Assembly: GCA_963995505.1 (NCBI GenBank)
Contig: OZ023198.1
Coordinates: 3,912,360 to 3,976,359 of the forward strand
DNA from: Hypericum androsaemum
Taxonomy: Eukaryota > Streptophyta > Magnoliopsida > Malpighiales > Hypericaceae
Reading direction: 5' to 3'
Length of the DNA stretch: 64,000 nucleotides
Shown in pieces: positions 11,158-20,742 of this stretch. How positions within the stretch are numbered: the first letter of the stretch is position 1; every line of letters begins with the position of its first letter. The notes under the pieces were generated by a model. It saw nothing but the letters and a program-made list of their open reading frames with translations. It was not told the origin of the DNA and did no database searches. Both the position numbers and the translations under genes were made by a program.

Positions 11158-12104
11158 CGAAGAAGGTTTGAAGATGAGGGCAGAGAGAGGAGGGGACGAA
11201 GGAGGAAGATGCCTAGGGGCATTTTAGACATTTCAGGTGGGGAGTTCGCCAGAAAAATAGACGATTCCGGCTATAGGGACCCGAGTGTATAATAATAACC
11301 AAACTACAGGGGCTCAGTAATTAGTAGGGAAACTATAGGGTCCTCAGAGTCTATTTTGCTATATCCTGGGGTCCTCAGAGTAATTATCTCTAAATTAAAA
11401 CAATATGATAAGTGCTTAGTGTTACTTGTAATTTCTTGTGACGTGCTCTTCTCGTTTGACAATTTCAACTGTGCCCGAAAGAAAAGAGACGAATTAAATT
11501 TAATTGGTGCTAGTAAACGTATATTAAGGTCCAAAGAAACTTCGTTTTCTAATCCGCGACAAAATTGGGGACAAGAACGTTGCTTTTTTTTAAGGGTCTT
11601 CTTGCAACCCTTTCTTGGGTTTGGACAATAGCTATGAGTTGACCATGATCTTGTATTACAAGATTTTGACATGGATAGATTTAATTCAACTATTAATATA
11701 AACAATATTGGTAAATATTCGAGCATTTTAAAATGTTGACAAGATTGCAATAATCTTGGTTATAGATGCTAACTACCGAGGCTTGTTATTTATTTTGCTT
11801 GTGAAGTATTAGAAAACTTAAAGATTCTATTTAACTAACAAATTTTAAGAGATTTTCTTTAACTACTATATATATTTTATTTTGCTTGATAATTATTTGA
11901 AAAATTATAAGATTATATTTAACAAATATTAAAAGATATTCTTTGAACTACTATTGTAAATTAGATTTATATAATATTTTAAATTAGATTAATTCTTCCC
12001 ATTCACTATATAAATACTAATGGACTAAAAATATAAGAGATTAGGTACTAAACAATCTCTTCAAGGATCACTTCATATGCATACATTAAGAGGTAGTGCC
12101 CTCC

Positions 12105-12277
12105 GATCCAAGCTTAGAGTTGGACTCGCGTGATCCGCCCGAAAGCTCAAGCTGTGGGCCTGAACGGGAGTGACTCGCTACTCTGTGAAACTAGCCTCAC
12201 ACAGTGCCCTCCGCTCTAGGAACCGGGCAGCCTGAGCTTTTGGGCGGACCATGCGAGCCCAACTCTAAGCTTGGATT
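12105..12277. repeat. inverted repeat, arms of about 50 bp
   Basis: The left arm (GATCCAAGCTTAGAGTTGGA ... GATCCGCCCGAAAGCTCA) is the imperfect reverse complement of the right arm (TGAGCTTTTGGGCGGACC ... CCAACTCTAAGCTTGGATTG), with about 70 bp between them. The right arm continues into the repeat shared with 2200-2340. Confidence 0.6.
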
Positions 12278-12399
12278 GGGCAGGCCTAATAGAAGCCAAC
12301 CAAGGCCCAACTACGAAGAATGGACCAACGTTCCGAACACCTTAATACCCCCACATGGGTCACAAGCTGATGTTCCCAGCTCCAATGTTTTAATTAAAA

Positions 12400-13240
12400 C
12401 TTCTTGATACAAATCAAAGAAGAAACTATGTTTTATGAAGTTCAATAATGTCAAATTTTGGAACAGACGATCGTCAATGGATAGCATATTTGACTCGGGA
12501 TGTTTCACCTTGCACCCCGGAAAGAGGTAGGTGTACCCCTGTGCCTCCAAGGAAGTAGGTGCACCCGGGGCTTAGAGGGAGGCGCAACCTGCGCCTAGTG
12601 CATGGAGGAGGATGTTAGTGCGTGGAAGAGGGTGTTGCTTGTGCCTGGTTGGTAGAATGACTGTTTCTTTTTACTCAGACGTCGGATTGAGTTAATCTTT
12701 TTAGCCTTGAAAAGCTAAGACACAGGCCTACAACTTTTATGTTTTATAAGATCTTCCAAAATAGAGCTTAAGAGGGTCATGTTTGTGTGGGAAGCAGAAT
12801 GCACCTACTTGGAGGCTCAGCATGTACCTAGTTCATTAAATTAGTTATATCGTTTGACTCAGAGGTCCAATTGAGGTGATTTAAGTTGCTATGAAAAGGC
12901 AAGACATAGAACTACAACTTTGTAGTTTATGACCTTTTCTGATTCAGAGTCCAAGAGGATCAAATGGGCATACATTTAAACTCAAGCAAGGCAGGTGCAC
13001 CTTGCAACCCGAGCAAGGGAGGCGCACCTGTGCCTGGGTAGGTCCACCACAATTGCAACCATCGCTGTACTAATGTCAAACAGTTCCAAAGATAAATAGA
13101 CCAAAACTCCATCAGTACTGGAGCAGAGCGCCTTGTATTAAAACTGGAATCCACAACTCAGGTGAACAAAGGAAAGTGCATGGACTAGTTTTCAAATAGA
13201 AACACTTAAAAGCAAACATGTATATCAACACATAAATAGG
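12400..13240. other. repeat-like intergenic DNA
   Basis: It contains phrases such as ACAACTTTGTAGTTTATGACC (12914 on) that recur near 60513, plus GGTGCACC-rich patches, in the style of plant LTR-retrotransposon LTRs. No ends, primer site or coding domain are seen. Confidence 0.35.
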
Positions 13241-13427
13241 ATACAGCATCACACGCTATAATAAATGCATGTCACTTTTACAGAAAAAAACATATATGAA
13301 AAAGTAGATAATGAGCTACAACGGCCCGACTGTCGCATGGAAAATTTGCGTGAGAAAGTTTTTCCATGAGATGCAACTTTGTGATCCACAGAAAGACTGT
13401 CCATGTGTTGTCCACGATCCAGATTTC

Positions 13428-13518
13428 CTGCAAATGAACAAACCAAAGACACAAAAATGAATGATTCAATATTGAGCAACAGAACCAAACATCAGCTACG
13501 AGAGAGGGAGAGACTCAC
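13428..13518 (-). other. probable 3' UTR intron of the RLP gene
   Basis: Eleven bases after the stop codon the minus strand reads GTGAGT (13518-13513), and at 13428-13430 a pyrimidine-rich tract ends in TTTGCAG. This makes a 91-bp GT-AG intron that would not alter the protein. Confidence 0.5.
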
Positions 13519-13528
13519 TTGTCAGAAT

Positions 13529-16500
13529 CTAAATATGTCTTCTGAATCTTACTTGGATGGGCAACACTACCAACTCCCATAGCCTGTCCAGGATGCGGCC
13601 TATGGTTCGGAAATACACCAATCTCCAAGATCGGTTGTAGAGCAGAGGAGCCACCACTATTCCAAAACCAACAACAAACCCCAGCACCGCACTCACGTAC
13701 ATCTCGTTGAATTTAACCCCGTGGTGGTCATGATTAGCAAGGCTACTCCCATTTCTGCTGTTGTTGTTGTTGGAGAAACTCAGGTTGTTTCCCAGGAAGC
13801 TCAATTCGCTGAAGGTGGAGAACTGAGTGCTCATCGGGATTATACCTGTCAGGTTGTTGTAGGACAAGTTCAAGAAACTTAGTTTTGTCATGACAGCCAT
13901 GCTCTGAGGGATTTCTCCCAAAAGTTGGTTGAAGGAGAGATCCAGGGACTCCAAGGATGTCATGTTTCCCATGTTCTTTGGGATCCTACCACTCAGCAAG
14001 TTACTTGATAGGTTCAACGATATGAGCGCTGCAAGATTGGTGATCTCTTCTGGAATATGCCCTGACAAGCTGTTATTCGAGAGGTCAAGGAAGACCGTGT
14101 ACTGGAGATTACTGGTATATTCTCGTGAGCTTCCTTTACTTACCAAGATCACACTATCTCCTCTCGAATTGATCATAAGCGTAAAACTGCGTTCCGCTAT
14201 GAATGAATATGAAACAAGCTGTTGAGTTCCAATTTCATTTGCCATGCCACTGAAATTGAAGATACACTTGGGTATATAACCTGATAGATTATTGTTTGCA
14301 ATATCCAAGGTCTGAAGGCTTTTAAGACCACACAACTCATTTGGAATAATACCTACGAAGTTGTTAGATCGGAGCCTCATGATCCTTATGTGTACGAAGC
14401 TTTCTCCAATCCATTTGGGCAATCTTCCTCCAAACTTGTTTTCCCCAATGTCAAGAACCTTCAACGATGTGCAGTTTTGCATCGACGAAGGCAGTTCCCC
14501 CGACAAATTATTCTTTTGCAGATGCATATAGCCAAGCAGCTTCAATGATCCAATGGAATCTGGCAGATGGCCAGTGAGCTCGTTCTCTTGTAATTCCAAG
14601 CGCCTCAAATTTGGCCAACTCCTCCAGCAGTCGGGAACTTCACCAGACAATTGGTTGTTTCCTAGCATCAAAAAACTTATCTCCGACAAAGATGTTTCGT
14701 TGCACAACAATTGCAAAACTGGACCGGATAACAAGTTATGAGAAAGGTCAAGAGTTACCAAGGAGCTGCAATTTTGTAGGAATCGGGGCTTTACTCCCGA
14801 CAAGCTGTTGTTACCCAATAACAATAGAAAGAGTTTGTTTAAAGATCCTATGGAGCCATGTATATTGCCAGTAAGGATATTTTTCTGCAGATCGACCCAA
14901 ACCAAGGCTTGCCAACTTGTCCAGCAATCAGAGATTTCTCCAGATAGTTGATTGTTTCTTAGGATCATCACTTGTAGCTTCTTCTGTTCATCCTTCTTGT
15001 CACACAATAATTGTGATATTGGACCAGAAAACGAATTGTAAGAAAAGTCTATAACAATTGCTGTGCCAGATAGAGATGGTAATAATCCCTCAAAATTATT
15101 GTTACTCAAATCCATTTGCCGAGCAGACAAAATCACTTTAGAAATATCCCCATAGAGATTATTACTAGTGAGATTGATATAACTGAATTGAGAAGATCGA
15201 TCCCATAACCAAATTGGAACACTGTCGTTGATTCTTGTATTAACCAACTCCAAATACGTGAGACGATTTTGTGTCCGAAGCCATTCGGGGAACTCTGGAC
15301 CTAATTGCCAGTAAGACAGTTCGAGTCTTATGAGTTGGAAAGGGGGGACCCAATCGAGACTTGCTCTCCAAGAAAATTGGTTATAAGATGCTGCTAAGAC
15401 TTCTAGTCTAGTTAAATTAGAAAATAAGGCCTCAGACACTGTTCCTTGCAAAGAGTTGTTACTCAAATCTAGGTATTCCAACCGGATCAATTGTACAAGA
15501 CTTGGTGGAATCGTCCCAATCAGTTGATTATCAGAAAGATCCAAGTACTTTAGGGAAGATAACGACCCAATAAACTTGGCGATCGGGCCCGAAACTCCGC
15601 ACTCAGACAATGACAAGTGTTGAAGTCCACTAGGATAACATTTTAGAGTTGTTTTAAAGAGATATGTCAACTCCTGCCCGAGGTTTATACGTGACAAGTC
15701 AAGCCACTGCAAGTTGCACAGAGTTCTAAAAGACCCTTTGACATCAAGCTGAAGACTTGTCTCTGAAACGTCAAGATGTGTGAGGGACGATAGATTTTCA
15801 ATAGCATCAGACAAGACTCCTTCTAAACCTGGATTACCTCCCAACAATAGCTTCTCAAGTTGGCTGAGATTGTATATCCAATCAGGCATTGACGAGTTGA
15901 GAAAAGTGTATGATAAATCAAGTTCTCTCAGTGATGTTAGATTTTGCACAGCACTGGGAAGAGGCCCAGTTATCCTATTGTGACTAATATTCAGGGAGAC
16001 CAAAGAGTGAAACATCTTAAGAAATGAATAACTTGAGATTCCTTGGTTTTGAGAAAGATCAAGAATCTCAAGCCTCGACAAATTCATGTTGGGCAACTGA
16101 CGAACATCACTTAAGTAACAATTTCCTAGATGTAACTCCTTGAGAGATGGGAGTACACTTATTTGTTGAAACCAGTTTGAGATATCACTAACATAGACAT
16201 GATGCATATCTAAGTGCTTCAACATAGGAAGCCCAGAAAGCCAGTCTAGATTCTCAACATAAGTATCATAGTGTCCATATCTTTCTTCTTGTCCTATATT
16301 GAGGTATAACAAGTTAGAGAGGTTACCAAGCTGAGGAGGAACCATTCCTCCAAATCCTGCCCAAGAAAGATTGAGAAAACCAGGGATTTGATTACTTCCA
16401 AAGTCATTGTTACTCAGGTCCAAGTAATGCAAGTGCCTTAGATCAAGCAAAGAATTACTTATCTTGCCCCCCAGGGATGATCTCTCATAAGCGGCAACCT

Positions 16501-16789
16501 CATCGTCGAAGTTATCATCATAATAGTCTGGGTAAGTACCATTTCCTCCAAGGTGGAGCTCAAGAACATGGCCAGTCAAGTTGTGGCAGACAACTCCAGC
16601 CCAATTGCAACAGTTTTCGCCCCCAACCCAGGTTGCAAGCCGGTTGGATGGATCTACGAGACCCGTTTTGAAACTCAGGAGGGATTGTTTCTCCATGTCG
16701 TTGCAGAGTGTTTGAGAAGTAGCTGTGCAGTAGCTTATACGAGTAATGGCTATGATGGTAATTGTGAGGGCCATCCAGAGAAGGTTCAT
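13529..16789 (-). CDS. LRR receptor-like protein (EIX/HcrVf-type RLP)
   Basis: A single open frame of 1086 residues. Residues 1-24 are a signal peptide (MNLLWMALTITIIAITRISY), followed by a cysteine-paired LRR N-cap (LCNDMEKQSLLSFK ... ENCCNWAGVVC). About 30 leucine-rich repeats of the extracellular LxxLxxLDLSxNxLxGxIP type follow, with a non-LRR island around the SFTLMINSRGDSVILVSKGS stretch before the last four repeats. A transmembrane segment spans about 1032-1051 (VSAVLGFVVGFGIVVAPLLY). The cytoplasmic tail is about 35 residues with no kinase. This is the layout of plant receptor-like proteins that sense microbial or self signals at the plasma membrane and signal through partner kinases such as SOBIR1. 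The ligand is unknown. No truncation or frameshift is visible. Confidence 0.93.
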   Translation of the reverse strand: MNLLWMALTITIIAITRISYCTATSQTLCNDMEKQSLLSFKTGLVDPSNRLATWVGGENCCNWAGVVCHNLTGHVLELHLGGNGTYPDYYDDNFDDEVAAYERSSLGGKISNSLLDLRHLHYLDLSNNDFGSNQIPGFLNLSWAGFGGMVPPQLGNLSNLLYLNIGQEERYGHYDTYVENLDWLSGLPMLKHLDMHHVYVSDISNWFQQISVLPSLKELHLGNCYLSDVRQLPNMNLSRLEILDLSQNQGISSYSFLKMFHSLVSLNISHNRITGPLPSAVQNLTSLRELDLSYTFLNSSMPDWIYNLSQLEKLLLGGNPGLEGVLSDAIENLSSLTHLDVSETSLQLDVKGSFRTLCNLQWLDLSRINLGQELTYLFKTTLKCYPSGLQHLSLSECGVSGPIAKFIGSLSSLKYLDLSDNQLIGTIPPSLVQLIRLEYLDLSNNSLQGTVSEALFSNLTRLEVLAASYNQFSWRASLDWVPPFQLIRLELSYWQLGPEFPEWLRTQNRLTYLELVNTRINDSVPIWLWDRSSQFSYINLTSNNLYGDISKVILSARQMDLSNNNFEGLLPSLSGTAIVIDFSYNSFSGPISQLLCDKKDEQKKLQVMILRNNQLSGEISDCWTSWQALVWVDLQKNILTGNIHGSIGSLNKLFLLLLGNNSLSGVKPRFLQNCSSLVTLDLSHNLLSGPVLQLLCNETSLSEISFLMLGNNQLSGEVPDCWRSWPNLRRLELQENELTGHLPDSIGSLKLLGYMHLQKNNLSGELPSSMQNCTSLKVLDIGENKFGGRLPKWIGESFVHIRIMRLRSNNFVGIIPNELCGLKSLQTLDIANNNLSGYIPKCIFNFSGMANEIGTQQLVSYSFIAERSFTLMINSRGDSVILVSKGSSREYTSNLQYTVFLDLSNNSLSGHIPEEITNLAALISLNLSSNLLSGRIPKNMGNMTSLESLDLSFNQLLGEIPQSMAVMTKLSFLNLSYNNLTGIIPMSTQFSTFSELSFLGNNLSFSNNNNSRNGSSLANHDHHGVKFNEMYVSAVLGFVVGFGIVVAPLLYNRSWRLVYFRTIGRILDRLWELVVLPIQVRFRRHI

Positions 16790-18590
16790 TTTTTTTTGGT
16801 TGCTAAGAGAGATCCAACTCAGGAATTTAATGGAACATCAGAAATCTGGGTGGATCGATGGACTAAATTTTCAGTCGTTTATGGTGGCTTTACAGGGGAT
16901 GGGTTGCAAGTGACTTTTCCTCGCTATTTACTTGCTGGCCCTGCCGGGACTTAGCTTTTCTGATTTTTCCAGGATATCTAAGCGTAATTGGAACGGTCAT
17001 TGATGTTAGTCAATTGGTGTCCTTGAGGACGAATATCATCATTCTAAACAATTTTTCTTCTTCTAAAAATATCAGAACTTTTCCGTCCTTAATTTTATAT
17101 ATTACATTTTGAATTTTGCATTTTGCATTTTTCCACAAAGAGAACTGTAATTTTTGACAGATTATTCGCATAGAAAAAAACAAAGAGTAAATAAGAGATA
17201 ACAGAAAACCAATTAAAATATGCTTGTTGCAATTTCCATATATTGCGTTGGACAGATTGAAATCTTGTGGTCCATAACTCATACTCTTTGCCCAAGTCCG
17301 AGTCTACATAGCTGTTACTTCAAACTTCCAAGTCACCGTAGACTATGCCTTTTAGAAAAGTTAAGTCTCTCCCAAGACTTTGTGTCTACATATTAATATT
17401 TTTTTAAAGGTAAAATTTTCACACTTTGTTATATTATTAAGAAATTGAATTTTGAATCTCCGTTAATTTGTGATACATCTTGTGCCATCAGGTCAAAACA
17501 AAAATTTCTCAAAAAAAGTCAAATATTTTTTGTATTTTCACATAAATGTTGTATTTACTAACTAGCACCGGTTTTACATTTTGAGATTTGACAATGCAGT
17601 TTCGTTAAAAAAAATTAGGGTTAAAAACATTTTGGTACCTTGTATATTAAAAATGGACACTTAAGGTCTTAACTAATTATGACAATGCATCTCTCTTGAT
17701 CGAACCTTTATTATTTGGTGTAGTGTGTATTCAGACACCATTTACGGTACACTTGCAACCAAAGCAAGCAATCTCCATCTAGGAATGGCAATGGATAGGA
17801 TTTGGGATAGGATGGAGCGTTTTCCGACTATTTTCCATTTTTGGGCATGCGAGGACATTTTTAATTCGTGGTTCTTCCCACGTAAGAACCAGTTCGGGAA
17901 CTATGGTAATGTTGTTGAACGATTGCCCTTGGTAATGTTGTTTAATTCGTGGTGGTTCTGGTAATGTTCCACTAGAAGCACTTGTTGAACGATTGAATAT
18001 AGTGATTAATATATCAGTGATCCTCGGTTTTTCAAAAAAAAACTATGGTAATGCAGAAATATAATTACAATTATGAAATCATAAGTAAAAATAAATTGAT
18101 TGACCCCTGATTGTTAGTAATTAATGGCTGTTACGTGATTATGAATTTAGATAACATCTCAACCAAAAAAAAATTAGATAACAATGAGAAAATTTGACAT
18201 CGATGTTATGCGAGAAAGCGGATAAAACTTTAACACATAACCCAATGATATTTTAAAGATGTAAACTTGAAAATTAATAACAAATTGAACTTAAAAAGTT
18301 CTTTCTTTTACCACTTAAATCAACTAAAATCTGTTCAAATTATTGGCTATTCAATGAAAATTATTGCAAAAATGAATATTTGCACATTCTTGGTTAATAG
18401 AGAAAGATCGTTGCTAAGGAACTGTAAAAAATTTATATTCAATTATTTACATAACAAAGAAAAAATAAAATGGCGTTTCGGATATCCCAGCACGCGGTCT
18501 CCCTCGAAGCTAAAACCAAGAGGGAACCAACCCGGAAAGGAGAGAAAATATGAGGCATCCGAACTTAAATGCACAACCCAAATAGGAAGA
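16790..18590. other. intergenic DNA between the RLP and ZFWD genes
   Basis: AT-rich. It includes the RLP upstream region, where a plus-strand frame at 16553-16954 is mostly the shadow of the RLP. At 17780-17830 is a GGATAGGATTTGGGATAGGAT-like repeat resembling a small mobile element edge. No gene was recognised. Confidence 0.4.
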
Positions 18591-18593
18591 ATC

Positions 18594-20742
18594 TCAGGCA
18601 GGAGAGGTTGATCCGGCAACGCATGTCCACACTCTCACTTGGCCGGTTCCGTCTCCGATGAAAAAAAGTCCAGCGGGGCCAGCCTGAATGGCGCGGACTT
18701 CTTGTTTGGCGAAGATTTTACCCCGCTCCGAAAACCTAATCAGATGACGAACAATCAGAGAGTCAAAGGTCGTTCTAGAGAACTTATGAAGACGACAAAG
18801 TCTGAAAGCGGGAAAGGCAAGGAACTCACGATGGTAAATCGTAGAGGCGGACCACGTTGTCGTTACACGAGCATAACAAGATTGGCTTGCCTTCTAAATC
18901 TAGCAATCCGCGCATGGCAAGCAGGCCCTGCAACCAGAAAAGTGGCAAAGTTAGCTGCAGCACATCCAGAAATAAGGCGCTGCAGAAAGAGGCTACAAGC
19001 ATCAAGTGTTCAACCGAAGAATAAAGAACTAAAGAAAAAAAGGAATGGCAAAAGTCTTTCGGATGGGACATGACTCAAAATCCAGAATGATCAGAAAAAA
19101 TATATAACTCCATTTGATGATGATTTAAGTACTATTCTGTAACCAATATTGACGCATTTTAAAGCAATTTTGTGCCTAGACCAACTGTTACAGCAGAATC
19201 TGGAGAAATTAGGTTTTGGTGAATTAAGAATCTAGTGCGACCTCTAAAAAAAACTGTATTTTCCTAATCGAGGTTTCTATCCAATTATTGCAACTTTGTC
19301 GTGGATGAAGATATTCCATCAAGTTGAGACCAAAATTAAGTCCAGGCACATGGTATGGTGAATGAAGCAGATCCCGAAAGGTATGATACACCCTTTTAAA
19401 AAGGTTGATTTGGCACAACGACCACCCAGTTACTATCTGGAAGCCCGATACACAGATGAAAGGACCAATTAAGAAAACTCAATCAAAAGAGAAAGCCAGA
19501 GTCATAAGAATTACGAAGCAACATGTATGCAAAGTCAGAATCATCTATGGTATTACAGAAGAAATGGTCCCCGCTCTGGCAATTCAAGCTTGTAAGCAAC
19601 AGCCAGCCATTCACATGCCTAAAATACAGGGCCACTCACTACAAGGTTCACTCCTAGGCAACAACCTCCATTAAGCAAGAAAGTAGATAATAATCCCACA
19701 AGATCCTGAAAATCCTGATGCATCTAGAAGGAACAGGTGCACTTTGAGAGACATCTCCCACATGAAAACTAATTGCTACATCCTAGAGACATAGTCTGCG
19801 AACTTACATGTTCTTCTTTGCGAGTATAGGTCACCTCCAAGCTACCACTCTCATTTAAAGCCCAGACCTGCACCAAGAGATAGTAACACCTAAATAACAA
19901 GGTTACAGCAGACTAAAAGAGATAAAAATTACTCTTGTTTGAACACAGTAAGTGCACCAACCTTTATTGTGTTGTCTAATGAACATGACAACAGAAATTG
20001 GTCCCAACAGAGGACAGACATAACGACATAAGTATGGTCTGTCAATGTCTGCACACATTGCAGAGTCTCGAGACTCCAGACCTGAGAAGAATGACGGAAA
20101 GAAATGACCGTGACTGAAGATAACACTTGAAACATCCAAACCAATGTCATACCTCATTAAACTGGCTAATGCTAAAGTAGGATGGAAAGCTTATAGCAGC
20201 TGTTCTGCAGTAAACCTACTTACCCGTATAGAATGGTCCATGGAACCAGAAAACAGTCGGTTAGCTCCAACGATTAACGTAACAACTGAAAGTCCCTCCC
20301 TGTGTCCAGTGAGTGATGCAGCAGGTTCAAAGTTGTTGGTGACAAGATTAAACTTCCAGGCCAATATTTTTCCATCCTACACCCGACAAATAAGTACATA
20401 TTGATTCCAGAACCACGTTGCAGACAGCAAATACAAAATCACTGAAGTTTAGCTGATTGTTACGGATGAGGATACCTGTGCACCCGTAAACAGGAAATCT
20501 TTGCCCACGGCTAAAGAATAAACCTGTCCAACAGGGCCGCTGAGACTTAGTTCAGCATTAGTTTGTGTATTCCATGCCTGCAAAAGAACCCAGCTCAATG
20601 GATATTAATATAACGAAAAAATAAAAAGATGAGATAAACACTGTTCGGATTTAGCTTCTACTTGACTAAATAAATCTTTTATACCAACAAATATCCAGGG
20701 ACCTTGGCTCAAGATGCAACCTACTTCATCCCCAACATTCAC
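18594..20742 (-). pseudogene. ZFWD-type WD40 protein gene, 5'-truncated, seven exons left
   Basis: Spliced on the minus strand, exons at 20742-20662, 20577-20476, 20376-20224, 20081-19962, 19867-19808, 18927-18830 and 18735-18594 join into one 252-codon frame ending in TGA. Key phrases are GCILSQGPWIFVG, AWNTQTNAELSLSGPVGQVY, GKILAWKF, VWSLETLQCVQTLTDHT, CWDQFLLSCSLDNTIK, LEVTYTRKEEH, GKPILLCSCNDNVVRLYDLP and KIFAKQEVRAIQAGPAGLFF. This is the C-terminal half of the plant ZFWD family (CCCH zinc finger plus WD40 propeller, about 430 residues). The zinc finger and the first WD repeats are missing: upstream DNA up to the kinase pseudogene shows none. Every retained exon is open and has GT-AG borders (one weak donor, GTTGGT). 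It is either a young truncation or a partial gene with a remote 5' part. Confidence 0.85.

Larger units (their letters stand above)
10299..11390. mobile_element. non-autonomous MULE-like transposon, 1092 bp
   Basis: It starts GAGATAATTATTCTCAGGAC and ends with the near-complement ...GAGTAATTATCTC. The inverted repeats span about 10299-10490 and 11199-11390 (about 192 bp each). It is flanked by a perfect 9-bp target duplication, TAAATTAAA (10290-10298 and 11391-11399). Long inverted repeats with a 9-bp duplication are the signature of Mutator-like elements. There is no transposase; the inner 700 bp is GC-rich, with frames on both strands that look like captured gene sequence. A relative lies at 46209-47202. 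Confidence 0.9.
9994..11690. repeat. segmental repeat A, copy 2, split by a transposon
   Basis: The outer parts 9994-10298 and 11391-11690 match 648-1250 in order and orientation. The middle 10299-11390 is a MULE insertion. Removing it and one copy of the 9-bp duplication gives the same junction as copy 1. Confidence 0.8.

Noticed and set aside
16553..16954. 133-residue plus-strand frame over the RLP start
   Set aside because: Mostly antisense to the signal peptide and N-cap of the RLP; no motif of its own.
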